Source: Datnioides undecimradiatus (lineage: Eukaryota > Chordata > Actinopteri > Lobotiformes > Datnioididae). Taken from it: DNA of 64,000 nt. Shown here in pieces: positions 49,401 to 61,408 of the stretch. Positions within the stretch are counted from its first letter, which is position 1, and every line of letters begins with the position of its first letter. The stretch lies in contig WARS01000025.1 in assembly GCA_008933995.1 (NCBI GenBank), forward strand, positions 4,881,477 to 4,945,476, given 5' to 3'. The notes under the pieces are model-generated. The model searched no databases. It saw only the letters and a program-made list of their open reading frames with translations, and was not told the origin of the DNA. Position numbers and translations under genes: made by a program.

Positions 49401-50164
49401 GTGACATTGGGATAGGCCTACACCCCAGATCCCAGTAATCTCTGGGCATTTTTACCCCCTGGCCAGCCTCCAGCCATGACTTAATCATCAAAATCCCCCT
49501 TAGTTTCACTTTATCCTCTCCCACATAGTTACATAAGAACATAAAACACAAGCAAGTGTGCCCATATAAACACACCGTACACCAGCGCGCGTGATGCACA
49601 TGCAGGCTTTTGTTAAATGACACACTGAAAACCTCTGCACCCACTTTATGGTTACTTTTCCTTCTAGTTCTGACTGGGCATGATCATTTATGATTGTAAT
49701 ATCGTCATCATAACATTCCTCTCCCTGACTCTCTCTTACTCCCTCCTCTCCCTTTTCTTTTGTTTTTTTTTTCCAGTGTTGCAGGCCAGCCCATCAAATA
49801 TTCAACTCAACGACCATCAGTATACTTTTCCCCTGCTGATTTATGACTTTTGTACGTCGTGTTTTTTGCAGACAAGCACATTTTTAAGCCTGATATGTGT
49901 ATGATTTTGTGTGAAGGTAGACGGGACTCATGCCTTGACTCAACCCAACATCATAGCAGCACTAGTTGAAACTGCCGTGACGTACTTGTATATGATGAAG
50001 GATATCTGTTGCTTTTGAAATCCTTTATCAGGAACCAAACACAGGAACGGCTGTAAATCATCAATGGACAGTTTTACAGTTGCAATTTGAAGTCGTTGTT
50101 CAGGATGTTCTTCTCACACAAGTGACTAGGATCCACGGAAAACAGCGCGTCAATTACCGTACCT

Positions 50165-50420
50165 GGCAGTGTCAACATGCTAACAGCTTTGTGAGGCCGT
50201 AGCTGCTGTACGTATGGACACACATTCTAACGCTAGTGTGGCAACGTGCTCTCATTGACAATGCTAATGTGCTGCTATGTTTAGGTGTAATGTTTACCAT
50301 GCTTACCATTTTAGTTTAGCATCTTAGCATGCTCCAAAACAACGCTGACCAAATTTCAAAAGCTAATGTGGCTAAAACCATATGATTCGCATGATCTTTG
50401 AATCATTACTCAACAGTGTG
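50165..50420 (+). mobile_element. Old copy of the fish GCTAACATGCTAA-type repeat
   Basis: Ordered motifs of the family are seen: CAACATGCTAACAGC, CATTGACAATGCTAATGTGC, GTGTAATGTTTACCATGCTT and TTTAGCATCTTAGCATGCT. This is the same family as at 1812-2346 (reverse) and 59430-59720 (forward), and covers an earlier part of the element than the 2.3 kb copy. Confidence 0.65.
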
Positions 50421-52689
50421 GACTATTTCAAAACAGGGAAAGGAAGCTGATTGGCTCTTTTAGCACAAGCTCAAGGTTTAGATTGAGCGCACCGACATAC
50501 ACACCCACAAACCCCAGAAACACGCTGTTCCTACAACACACGGTGATGATGCTAACCATATTCAGCGTATGTCAGGAATCATACTGACACACGATCATAT
50601 GCTCACAGTGCATTACACGCTGCTGTTTCACTCAAACACATACACACACACAGGTTCATTTCTGATAGAAAGCAAGATGCAGACAAACAATGAGCTCACA
50701 TGGATTCTATCCTCCCTCTGGCCCCAGGCTGTTGATAGCTGCCCCACCTCCTGCCTGCTCTGAAGTATCTGATGGGTTTATCTCTTATTTATAAGATTTG
50801 GAGGTCAACACCAGTGAGACACGAAGCACCTTAACCCTTGAGTTCCCATGAGGGAAGCAAAGTGATAGAGCATCCTTCACCTTTTTTATATCTTATCTTA
50901 TCTTTATATCTTTCTCTTAATGACCTTTTGGTCCTGCAATAAGTGATTGGCTTATGTGATTCTCTCAATATGGCCACATAACAGGAGCATGTGACTATCC
51001 ATCAGTATATTGGCACTTTGCTGACATACCCTCTATTAGGGGAGTGCGCAGATGTGCATGGGGGGGGGGGCTCAGTCATGTTATCCCCCCTGCTGCCTCC
51101 TGGTCTCACCCTGGAGGCTCCTGTGGCATATGATGCTAATAAATTTATCAGAAATCACATCAAGTAGACTCACTGCTCCATCGATTGAAAGAATGACATC
51201 ATCCCCCCCATCTCCTCTCAGCCTTTTACTTCCCCCGACAGAGGAAGCAAAGGAGAGATCCTCTTTCAGGAGGAGGGAGCGTTGTCAGGGCTCATTTTCA
51301 CCTTTTCTCTTTCACACAACCACGTATATGCGCACGCTCCCAGGCATCAGATAGAAGTTTCCATATTAGTCTGCTAAAGGCATGGAAGACAATCTATGAG
51401 ACAATTACATTACAGCACCACGAGCGTGTGGAAAAGCCTCTCACACACTTAAGGCGAGCTAATGAATATGTGCCTGTGGGTGTGTGTTGGGTGGACGCGA
51501 TGTGAAACGTGAGCGAGAGTGCAGCTGTGCTTATTTTCAGCCTTATAAAACGTTTTCTTTCCATATGAAGTTTTGCAACATATGGACATTTAGAGCTAAT
51601 TGGTTTTTCTGAGCACTAATGAAAGAAAGGTGTTGTGTAAGGGCGTGTGGGGCTTTCTGGCTGCTCGGAGAATTAAAACATTTTCATTGCATTTCTTTTT
51701 TGAAAGAAACGTCAGAACACAATGAAGACAATTCAATGTAGCCATAAAACGTTGCCTACCCTTGGAAACACTTGTGTAATAAGAGACACATGCTAAATAA
51801 AGGGTATAAATGTGTGCAAGTGAGAATTTACTGCCTGTTATTTTACAGTAGGTTGTATTACCATTGCTACATTCTGTCTCTGTTGGCCCTCTGTTACTGA
51901 GTATTGGGTGTCTTCATGTCTGGGATGTATTTTCTGTACAGATTGTCCATACGTGTGTATGTGGTTGTGCATGTTCAGACTGCTGGGTGACTCATCCGGG
52001 GTGAGCACGCCCTGTTCTGTTCCCGTCAATCCCAGGCTCATCTACGCTCCATGCCCAGGGGAGCTGATGAGATCTTCTGCCAAAATGGACATGACCACCT
52101 GCACACACTGATACTCATCAAAGAATTGAGCTGCAGAATACTCCAAAAAAAAAAAAAAAATTAAGTTGCTGCAAAAACTAACTCAAAACAGTATTTTGAT
52201 TTGCTAGATAACCCATCCGAGTCTTATTTTAATGTGTATAATTTTTTGTGTATATTGAGATCAAAAACCTGATCAACTATAGTGAGATCAAAGTTTTTTG
52301 CAAAAAGATAAATGCTGCTGCACAGCTAAGCACGGGATGAAGTCCCTGAGCATTGCTTTGAACCAGCTCCACAGTTGCTGATCAGCTGATCCTGACCTCT
52401 GACCCATCCACTGAAGGGGGCATGGGAAAATGTACCCTTCGTGCTGTGTTCGGGCTGACATTAGCATTGGGTCAAAAACATGTGCCTCCTCATTCTTTTC
52501 AATTCAACTATGGCGTTGGCACTGTGGGCTCCAGATACAGTTCTGTATAGCATTCCTGGTAGCAAAGTTAATCTTTTTTTCAGAATACTCTTTACTACAA
52601 TCTTGAGAACCTCTGTGCAGAGCTTTTGCGTCTGACAAACCTTCAATGTCATGTTCAGAGATGTGAAAATATTATCTCATGGCTATGGC

Positions 52690-52965
52690 CAGAAGAAGAG
52701 GAAGTTAGCTTAGCATAAAGGCTATAAACAGGGGTAAACTGCTAGCTTGGCTCTGTCTTAATGTTAAAAAAAATATATATTTATATATGCAGTTATATTT
52801 GAGGTTATATTTCATATTTGCATATATTTCATTGTCCAAATTCATTAGCGTTAGCAATGCCCTTGGACAAACCCTGGTTAACTGTTAACTGTCCATTTCC
52901 TGTTGATTAGTTGCTAAGCTAACCCGCTGCTGGCTATAGTTCTTCTTTAATGGATGGATCTGTTC
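52690..52965. mobile_element. Two facing fragments of the fish TTAGCTTAGCATAAAG repeat
   Basis: On the + strand GTTAGCTTAGCATAAAGGCT with AACAGGGG and CTGCTAGCTTGGCTCTGTC (about 52705-52760) matches a very common spiny-rayed fish repeat. About 170 bases on, TTGCTAAGCTAACCCGCTGC and TGGCTATAG (about 52910-52940) match the preceding part of the same repeat in reverse. The two fragments therefore face each other across AT-rich text. Confidence 0.6.
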
Positions 52966-54200
52966 TAACTCAAAAAAATAAAGAAGTGCAAACTGCTGAA
53001 CTGTTCCTTCAATCTTCTGGCAGCCACACAACAACAACAAAGCAGACACTTTTTTGTTTTGTAGTGCTATTTTGGGTCTAAACGCCCATTTACAAGTTCA
53101 GTTGTCCCTGAAAAGTAGGAAAATGCTCTTTTAAGGCTATTCTCCTGTCAAATTGCTAGGAGATATTCACACAAAACTGCTCTTTTAATAATTGATTTAA
53201 TAATTATGAAAAATGCGTGCATTCATCATGTCAATATTTATCCAATGTAGTATTCATTTGGATGTCAATGTCGCTTCTTCGTCTGCACTAGCTGAGCGCG
53301 TGTGTGTTTTGTGCTTTACATGTTTGCACCAATCTGTATGCATAGCAGTGATTTTTATCAGGAAAATTGTCTGTGGTGTGTGTGTAGTTAGGTATCTGAA
53401 GTGGAAAATCCCTATTATAAGAACCGTGCACCTTCAGGACGGTACGACTGATGTGTGCGTGTGTTTACTCATACTGAACCCTAAGATTAAAATGCTCTGA
53501 CCATTCATCTCTCTGTCATATCTATCAAATATAACAAAGACACACCAAATCCCTGCTCCCAGTCCCCGTGGCTCTCCCATATGTCCGTTTACATTCCTAC
53601 GGTCAATATTTGTTTCTCCGCCGGCCATTTCTCACCTTCCCGTTTATTAATCTCCTGTCCTTTAGAATATATGACATTTAATTATAAATGGATTAAGAAT
53701 TCAGGTTCTGACGGTGGGGTATAGGGGAGGAAATGAAATAGATTGAGGGCTTCACACACACTGTGACACAAGACGAATGGGCCTTGTATAGGTTGTTTCC
53801 ATTAAAGCCTAATGTGGACAAATTATGAAGAAAGATTGATTAGCGCTGGTCTGCAGAGCAGCCAATGGAAATTCTTTAGAGCCAGATGATTTCTTCAAAG
53901 AGTCGCTGTGAGACAAAGGCTCGTGTAGGACAATAGTGTCCTCTGGGGTAGAATTACTCTCTGGTTTAAATTTGCTAGAGGGGCCTCTGTTAGCAAGAAG
54001 CCTCTATCATCTTGTTCTTCTTTTCATTTCCTCCTTTTTTCCTCCCCTTCGTCGATTCAGATGCCGAATTAGAATTTCTATTCAAAGTAGGTCAGCGCCC
54101 CCTCTCTCTCCTTCTGTTGCCCCATTCTCTCTCTGTGTCTCTCCACCTCTCTCTGTCTCCCTGGCACTGTTCCCTATGTAATCCCTATCCAAAGCGCTTC

Positions 54201-54203
<3 letters not shown>

Positions 54204-54235
<32 letters not shown>
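54204..54235. repeat. Poly(A) run after a pyrimidine-rich tract
   Basis: A run of 32 A bases follows a CT-rich tract at about 54085-54170. It could be the tail of a retroposed copy, but no recognisable transcript lies before it and no target-site duplication is evident. Confidence 0.8.
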
Positions 54236-54240
<5 letters not shown>

Positions 54241-55019
54241 AGATGAGACTCTGGTGCTTTGATTCTACTTTCTCCGCTTCAAGCTAATTTCTTCTTTCCC
54301 TTTGTGGCTTTCTGCTCAGTCCCCCTCTTGATGTCTGCTTTGCCTTCCATATATGCCTGAAACCTTTCCTTTTCTTCCCCTCTCTCTGTCCATCAGACAG
54401 TCTTCGCTTCCTCTTTACCCTCTCCTTGGGCTATCCATCACTGTCACTGCACTCCCTTACAGAGGTACTGAGATTATACATCAACGCTGACCCCAGCCTA
54501 CGTCTCTCTGATAGCTCCTATGCAGCAGTTCAGACAGTTTAGCTAATGTTCTTATTAATGGGGCTCTGAAGGACACTTTGACAGGACAGATGGCTGTTGC
54601 AGTGATTGAAAGTTAGATCATTTAGTCATGGGACTAGGTCTCTAAGCACAAGACCATCTTGCCATCCTAAGCATGTATCTCTTTAGTGTGCGTAATTAGA
54701 GGAGTCGTGCAACTTTCACAGTGACCAGTACGACCTCAAGGCCAGTGTTGGGCAAATCCAGTAACAGTTTGATGGAGGATACGCTTTGTACAGGGGCTGG
54801 AGGTGTGAGGAGACAGCTAGTCTCCAGCATAAGAGAAGAAATGCACCTCCTGGTAATGAGACTTGTGCCTTTTCCAAGCTCCAAACATGCGGTAATAGCC
54901 TTTTTTCAGGAATAACTTAGTTTTACAATATAGATTAACTGTATATTTATATGCATGACAGTATGCGTGAATGTGCAAGAGCTTGGTACTGGTGCAGGCA
55001 CAATACAGAGGTATGGCCC

Positions 55020-55330
55020 TTTACAGCTACATGCTATTCAGCTAGCTGCTAATGGCTGAAAGTCCAAACTGTAGGCGGGCTGCTCAAACTACAGTGTCTT
55101 GCTTTCTTTTCCAACATGCGTTTGATTCAAGCGCTGTGGGTACCTGGAGCTTTGAGCTTCACCTTGAGGTTGCCAAGCAACACGGTGAAGACGATCTAGC
55201 CATTTTTGCTTCTACTGCTAAGCTAAGATAACCATCTTCTGCATGCAGCTTGGGCGTGGCATCAATCTTCCCATTTAACTCTGTGTGAATCTGTGAATAT
55301 GTGTACTTATTTAAACGTCAAATCATCATC
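55020..55330 (-). mobile_element. Reverse copy of the fish TTAGCTTAGCATAAAG repeat
   Basis: Diverged matches in reverse orientation include GCTAAGCTAAGATAACC (about 55219) and GCATCAATCTTCCCATTTAA followed by CTCTG (about 55259). These mirror a part of the family that reads AGTTAGATGAGAAGATCGAT on the forward strand. Identity is low, so it is old. Confidence 0.5.
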
Positions 55331-55641
55331 CACTTAAACTTTATACAAGCTGTTTGTACTGAGTGTACTCTGCATCTTTTAACCGTCCATCATGCAGTGT
55401 TTTAAAGGTTAAGGGGCCATAATGGATTATGACTCTCTTTTGATATTCAATTAGTCATTGTCTGCCTGACTCTCTCACCTCTACTTTAATTGTTCCAATC
55501 AAAGCCCTCTGTAAACACTGGCAGAGGAGAATGTATGTGTAAAAGACGAGGAGGGGGGACTGATAATTTATTTTAATTACCAAGAACAAAAGCAAAACAC
55601 AGTCACTTGAAGGTGACGTGGGGACGTTGTTCAAAGGGCCT

Positions 55642-55655
55642 GTCACCATGGCAAT
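55642..55655. promoter_or_regulatory. Near-consensus RFX X-box
   Basis: GTCACCATGGCAAT differs from the X-box consensus only at the last base. It sits in a unique-looking block (55440-55760) with several ATTA cores (CAATTAGTCATT, TTTTAATTACC). Confidence 0.45.
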
Positions 55656-58600
55656 AGCTGTGGGTCGGACAGACCCCCTGTGGCACACATCAGCCTGCGC
55701 ATGGTGAGCGTCTGTCGTGGGAACGCTTGTGCGCTTCATAGACGCCGTCAAATTTTAATGTTCATATTAGACTCCTCCGTCACAGTTAAATAAAGACAAA
55801 CAACAGCTTTCAAATATCCACAAAGAAATAAAAATGCGTTTGCTCCATTGTTAATGTGACATTTTTTTTTTTCTTGACAGCCCTCTCTTTGACGGCAGGC
55901 ACAAATTGCAGAGCGTTCCCTGAAGGCAGCACGACTACAAAAACTAAGCTTTATCTTTGACAAACACATGCTGTCGTTTCTCTTGCCTATTGCCGCGTAT
56001 GGTTGGATTCCGTTGGCTAGCCATACTGGTGAGTTGGCTGCTGGTAATGACGGGTTGTGTGGTGATGTGTGTACAGGTAATATCATGCTCCTTTTATTAT
56101 ATGATACACAAAAGAGCAGGTATCTTTGCGAGACTCTAGCTGTCCCTATAATTTCATGCTGCAGTTTGAGGAGTCTGTTCCATGGGGCCTCAGACATACT
56201 GTAAAATGATATCCAATACAAGTTCTGATCTTGTTAACAAACTCATACGCATATTATTATATTTATCTGGTCATTTTATTGAAACGTAGTCATTTTGAAT
56301 TACAAGACTGTCGATCCTATCCCACAGTTAAACATCCATATGAACCAGACGACAGGTTAATGGTGTCTCCAAAGCACCAAATAATGCAATATTTTTCCAC
56401 ATATTATTCTATAGTGACCTGTAAATCCCCATCCCAAGATTGATATGCGCAACCTTTTACGAATGCAAAAGATCTTACTGCTAGTTTCCTCTCATTTTGC
56501 CAACAAGCGGAGATAAAGTTGCTTTGTTCTCAATTCATTACAGTGCAGAGAATGTGATTTAAAAAATGTTCATTTCACAGAAGACTTTTATAGAATGTGT
56601 GTACCCTATGAATTATACAACACGGGCATTCACTTGGATGTCTTACAGGAAAAACACTAATGCTTTGTTTACTTTCCTTTTTCCTTTTTTTAGGATTAGA
56701 TAATATGCCAAGTGTGGGCAGTGAACATTTATGTTCTTGGTTAATTTGCTGTTTCTGTACCCACTGCAAAATGAACTTTGAAACTTACGAACTGACGTTA
56801 CTTTGGTAGTATCAATAGATTATTTTTTTGCAGGTTAAAGTTTTTCTTTGCCTCGTGGTGAAATAAAGTCATATTGAAAACAGTCTTCCCGGTGAAAGAG
56901 TTAGTGTTTCCCTGAGTGGAAATATTTTAACACACTTGATTTCCCACAATCAAAGAGCTTCTTGAGTTGAAGCACTGGAATGCCGCTGCCTTAGCCAATT
57001 ACAATCAGCTGTCTCTCTTTTTCTAAACTTTAATCATCCACTTTTTGACACATACTAAACCGCGCACACATGTGCACCTTCGCAGACACAAACGCACTCT
57101 CCTATCAGGGAACTTTTGGCTGCAAAATGTGTAATTTTGATCACTTAAGTACTTACTGAGTCCAAATCTAAGGCCAGCAACAAACAGTATGCTAATCTTC
57201 AAAGAACAGCTTTGTTATACATGAAGGGGACATTTTACGCTCCACTAACCTGTTCCTGCCTCTATTTAATACCACGTGGTCGGAAATATCCTTGTAAATA
57301 CATGGGGCTCAGCTCTGGCTGGACGCAGGAACAAGGAACCCTGTTCTTGTGTGGCGATGACAGATTTTGTCTAGACTGAGGTTGTGTCTGGCTGCTGTCG
57401 CAGGTGTGTTTACAGTGTACAGTGTGTAAATGTGGACGTGTGTGTTTGCACACGCACGAGGCATGAGATTTTGCACGGCGTAAGCTGACAAGCTAAGCTG
57501 TTGCATGTTGTATTTAATATTAACCAGTCCTCTCTTTTCATCAGCAATTTTGCTGTTTATGGCCAAACACAAACAACCAATGGCCATAAAGAAAGCCATT
57601 AGGCCGTGGCTAGACACTCACAGGTGTATTACAGTACTTACACACACGAACACAATGACTATGTGGTTGTTGAGAGAATCTGGCTCTTAGATTATTGTTT
57701 TTTGGAGCACAGATGGTCATTGAAATAGGTGTTCAGGGTATCATCTTCCACGCATTATACATTTGCAGTGTGTGTGAAATGATGCAGGCTGTGCAGGAAG
57801 GGGTCATTTTCAGATTTGAATCAAATGTGATCCGAGTGCTTGTGTGTTCTTTGTGTGTGTTTTTGGGCCTGATCAAAGCTGCCCTGATTTTTGAGCCCAG
57901 CCTCACCAGACAATTACCCCCCGAGAGAGACACACTCCCACAGTGCAAAAACACCTTAAACCCTTCTTCACTCCAGGTCATAAACACAACAAATCATGCT
58001 ACTGCACATGCATATACAGTACGCATAATCACCTATAGATACACTGTTATAGAATAAATAACTGTGGATGTTCATTTACGCTCTCAATAATGCTAGAATA
58101 CACACACACACACGTACACAATGGCAGACAAAATATACAAATCAGAATGCCCAAACACATATTCATGTGCAAACACAAGCACACAAATGTGCAAAACAGG
58201 CCCCACGAGACACACACACACACGCCCACATTCATCCTGTCGACGCTGGACGTGCATCCCCACACGGTCTGTTATTATCGCGTAATGCAAATGACATGTG
58301 TAGACTGGAGCTGGACAGAAATACGAACAAGCGCAGATTGGACAGCTGCTGTAACAAGAGCAGGGTGGCATGACTCTGGCTGCAAGGCCTTGACCTGTGC
58401 ATGGCACTCTGTGCCAACTTGCCCAGTGTTCACTTTTATTTATAACTCTACTGTCATCTGTATTGTGTGTGCACTATCTGCTAACCATCAGACTCCCACC
58501 TCTTCTTGCTTTTTTTTGCCACCTATTTGCTATTATCTCCTCTCCCTGCTGTCCTTATCTGCCGTTATTAGGCAACCATTAGCATTTTCTTTTTCTCAGC

Positions 58601-59248
58601 CATTGATTTCATCTTTGTCCTTCCCTGTTGACCTTCACTAGAATTTGGCCACTTGTTTTCCCTGAAACGGTTGCACGTATCGCCTTTTGCATCTCATGCC
58701 CTCTTCATCTTGTCACCGTTCTTTTGCTTGCTTAGGATCTGCGATCTCAAAGCAGCCTTGACATTCAATCATTCCTTTTGTCCACTGACCACCAACCTCT
58801 TTTCAGAATCAATCCTATTAAAAAGGAATAAATTAAATAAACATGCTGCATCTTATCTGATGATCGACCACCAATAACAATAGCAGAGGGTGGCCTGTTC
58901 AGATACCATCAGCAAATCCTGACAAAGTGCGACTATGTCTTGCCTCCCAGGGCGTGCAGCGTGCCAGCGCTTGATCAACAGCCTTGCCGCTGCAAGTAAA
59001 GAAGCCAATTAACTTCCTCTGTCACCTTCCAGCTAAGTGGAGACATCGCTGAAGGGTGTACAAATTGCAGCCAGGAATCTAATTTCAGATGAACACACAC
59101 CTCAGGCCCTCTAGAACAGCAAAAATCCAATCTGAAGAAACATGATGACTTGCACTTGCTGCTCGGTATCGGGTTTGGCCCTTCAAACTTGTGAAGGCTG
59201 GGCAGCAGCATAGGGCAGAGTCTCGATTTTAAACAAGGTTCAGTCATT

Positions 59249-59938
59249 TTAAAGGAACAGTCCATGAACTGCTCAGCTTATCTTAGCTTAACTTAGCATA
59301 CAAATGAAACTGCAAGCATCAAAACAAAGCAAAACAAAAAAACAAACAATACCCTGGCGCAACATGCAATCCATTTATCTGTAGAAACGTTTCCTGTAAT
59401 GGCACTGTAATTCAGCACACTGTTGACTTGGGCTAAATGCTAACACTCTCAATGTTCTCAACATTCAACATACAATGCTAACATGCTTAGCAGTTTTAAT
59501 GTTTACCTCAGTCCCCTCCTTAGTCTGCATGTATACATTGGACACAGTTATTAACATTTGCTAATTCTCAGCAAACCCGGCATACAGCTGATGCTGCTGG
59601 GAATGTCATTAGGTTTGCAGGTTATAAACCAAAGTATTGGGCCAGCTCAAATTTTGATGGGATGATGGTGCAAGATGCAATTGGCCATCAGTTTTTACAA
59701 CAATAAAGCAAACGGGAACCTGATATGTACAATGTAAACACTTATTTTCATCGTAGAGTATCCAAGCAGACATCAAAAGGGCAACCAAATGGACATACTG
59801 TTGTTTGTGCATGATTTTTGACAGCATTTCACTTCCCCTGCATAAGATCAAGGCTAATTAAGAACATTTTGGACATTAGTCACCCAGTTTCACCCTCCAG
59901 TTTCAAAGAGTTCTGAAAATGTTGGACTATACCTTTAA
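59249..59938. mobile_element. TTAAAGG-ended element with terminal inverted repeats, about 690 bases
   Basis: The left end TTAAAGGAACAGTCCA (59249-59264) and the right end TGGACTATACCTTTAA (59923-59938) are inverted repeats matching at 14 of 16 bases. Just inside the left end is CTTAGCTTAACTTAGCATAC, a motif of the TTAGCTTAGCATAAAG family also seen at 52.7 and 55.0 kb. Most of the interior is a copy of the other family (next entry), so one element probably inserted into the other. There is no transposase frame, so it is non-autonomous. Superfamily is not certain. Confidence 0.65.
59430..59720 (+). mobile_element. GCTAACATGCTAA-type repeat nested in the TTAAAGG element
   Basis: This is the clearest copy of the family in the window. 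It reads in order GGGCTAAATGCTAACACTC, ACAATGCTAACATGCTTAGC, AACATTTGCTAATTCTCAGC, CTGATGCTGCTGGGAATGTC followed by ATTAGGTTTGCAGG, ATAAACCAAAGTATTGGGCC, AAATTTTGATGGGATGATGG. I recognise these as consecutive parts of a repeat abundant in percomorph fish, which supports the taxonomic guess. Confidence 0.8.
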
Positions 59939-61279
59939 GGGTATATTTTACAACAGGAAGAGTTCAGAGGTGATCTGAACTCTTGAGGCAGTAACACTGT
60001 GCAAATGGCTCCGGCATTTATTTTACTGCATGTTTTCACAGTTGCTTTTACTGCAGCTAAGTAGCATCTGTCTGCTCTGACTCTCAAGGCCGCACTAGCT
60101 GTCACCCTGACACAATATCACTTTCTCCTCTGCAGCTGTGTCGCTAATTCTGCAATGACACCGGGGCCTTCTCGCTATTACACAAACATCACCTCACCCC
60201 TGGCCTCGAAAGAACAAACTGACAGGAGCTTGGAAACACACGGCACAAGGCTGCCGCTGGCCGGGAGATGACATCACTCTAATGCTTTTGTTAATGTACA
60301 TGTGGGAAGGAGAGCGCCGTGACATTTACACTTCCTCTGCAGCATACTCATTTCCTCTCGAATCTTGACGGGCATTCCATGTGAGCGCTTGGTTTCTGGA
60401 TCTAGATTGTCTCCCCATTTGTCACTTTCTGCTACCTCGCCTTGTTTACATCCCCTCATTTCTCCAGGTGCCCACTCTTTCCCTCGTTCGCTCTATTTTC
60501 TACCTCCCGGCCGTCGTCCTCTCTGCTTCCACCACCTGTGCCCGCCTCCTGAAAACACTGACAGCAGAGACAGGAGCTGCACAGGGCCAATTTCCTGAGT
60601 GCTGCTCACCACTGGCACTCATTTAATTACTGCAGATACAGAGGTGGGAAGCAGGGCCTGTCAGAGCTTAAGCCTGGATCAGTGTGGTCCCTCTCCTGCT
60701 GTCCTAGGGGATGGCGATGAGGGGGTTGGTACCTGTCATATTCTATAGCTTCTATATGGGCCTCAGCTGACAACTACAGATTAGCTTTCTTTGTTGCAGT
60801 CCTGAGAGGCTTGGTAACCATGTGGCCAGAATACTGGATGAGCGCCTTTGATTTTCAGTCTTTTTTCTCCCCCTTTCTTTTAGCACACTCTCACACATCT
60901 GAACCATTTTTGTGGCCACCTACAGGGATTAAAATGGTGTCAAAGAGGAAGTGAAATGTGTCTCAGTGGGAGCAGCGGCATCATGTGCAAGCCTTCAGCA
61001 TCAACGTGTGCAGGTAATTCATGTCCCATAGGCTCTGGATCCACATGTGTCTCTTTAATTTAATTGGATAAATAATTCATTTATTCCCTTTGTTTGTATT
61101 TAGAAACTACCTACATCATACCATGCTTGAGCTAGTTTAGAGCACTAATGCAGCACTTTAGCTTAGCTTTAGCCCGCCAGGGGTTTAAAGCAAAGCAATT
61201 TTAATGCAACAGTGTAATCAATCAAAACTTTTTTTAATCACTTTAATTACAGTTCCCTCAAATCTCACACCCAGTTTGA

Positions 61280-61408
61280 CATGCTGATACCAGCCTGAAG
61301 GTCAAGGTGGGCTGTCTTGCCCAAGGACACTTCAGCGTGCGCATGTGCATGAGAACCACCACCTATGTGTGTGAGCTGATGATCCGCTCTACCAACTGAG
61401 ACACAGCC
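61280..61408 (-). mobile_element. tRNA-derived SINE, minus strand
   Basis: Read in reverse from 61408 the sequence starts GGCTGTGTCTCAGTTGGTAG and continues AGCGGATCATCAGCTC. The A-box-like CTCAGTTGGTAGAGC is tRNA-derived. It is followed by a decayed B box (GGTGGTTCTC) and then GAAGTGTCCTTGGGCAAGAC, a hallmark of a common teleost SINE. It is a decayed copy and is not a tRNA gene. Confidence 0.75.

Noticed and set aside
54204-54235. A processed pseudogene ending in poly(A)
   Set aside because: The text before the A-run is pyrimidine-rich low-complexity DNA with no recognisable gene and no clear flanking duplication.
55748-56221. 157-codon open frame on the - strand
   Set aside because: No domain, no plausible splice partners, and it overlaps several + strand frames of similar quality.
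58090-58641. 183-codon open frame on the + strand
   Set aside because: It runs through CA-rich DNA, so its protein is low-complexity His/Thr-rich text followed by Leu/Ser-rich text. It has no domain and overlaps antisense frames.
61280-61408. A true tRNA gene on the - strand
   Set aside because: Only the A-box part is tRNA-like. The B box is decayed, no cloverleaf closes, and SINE body text follows.
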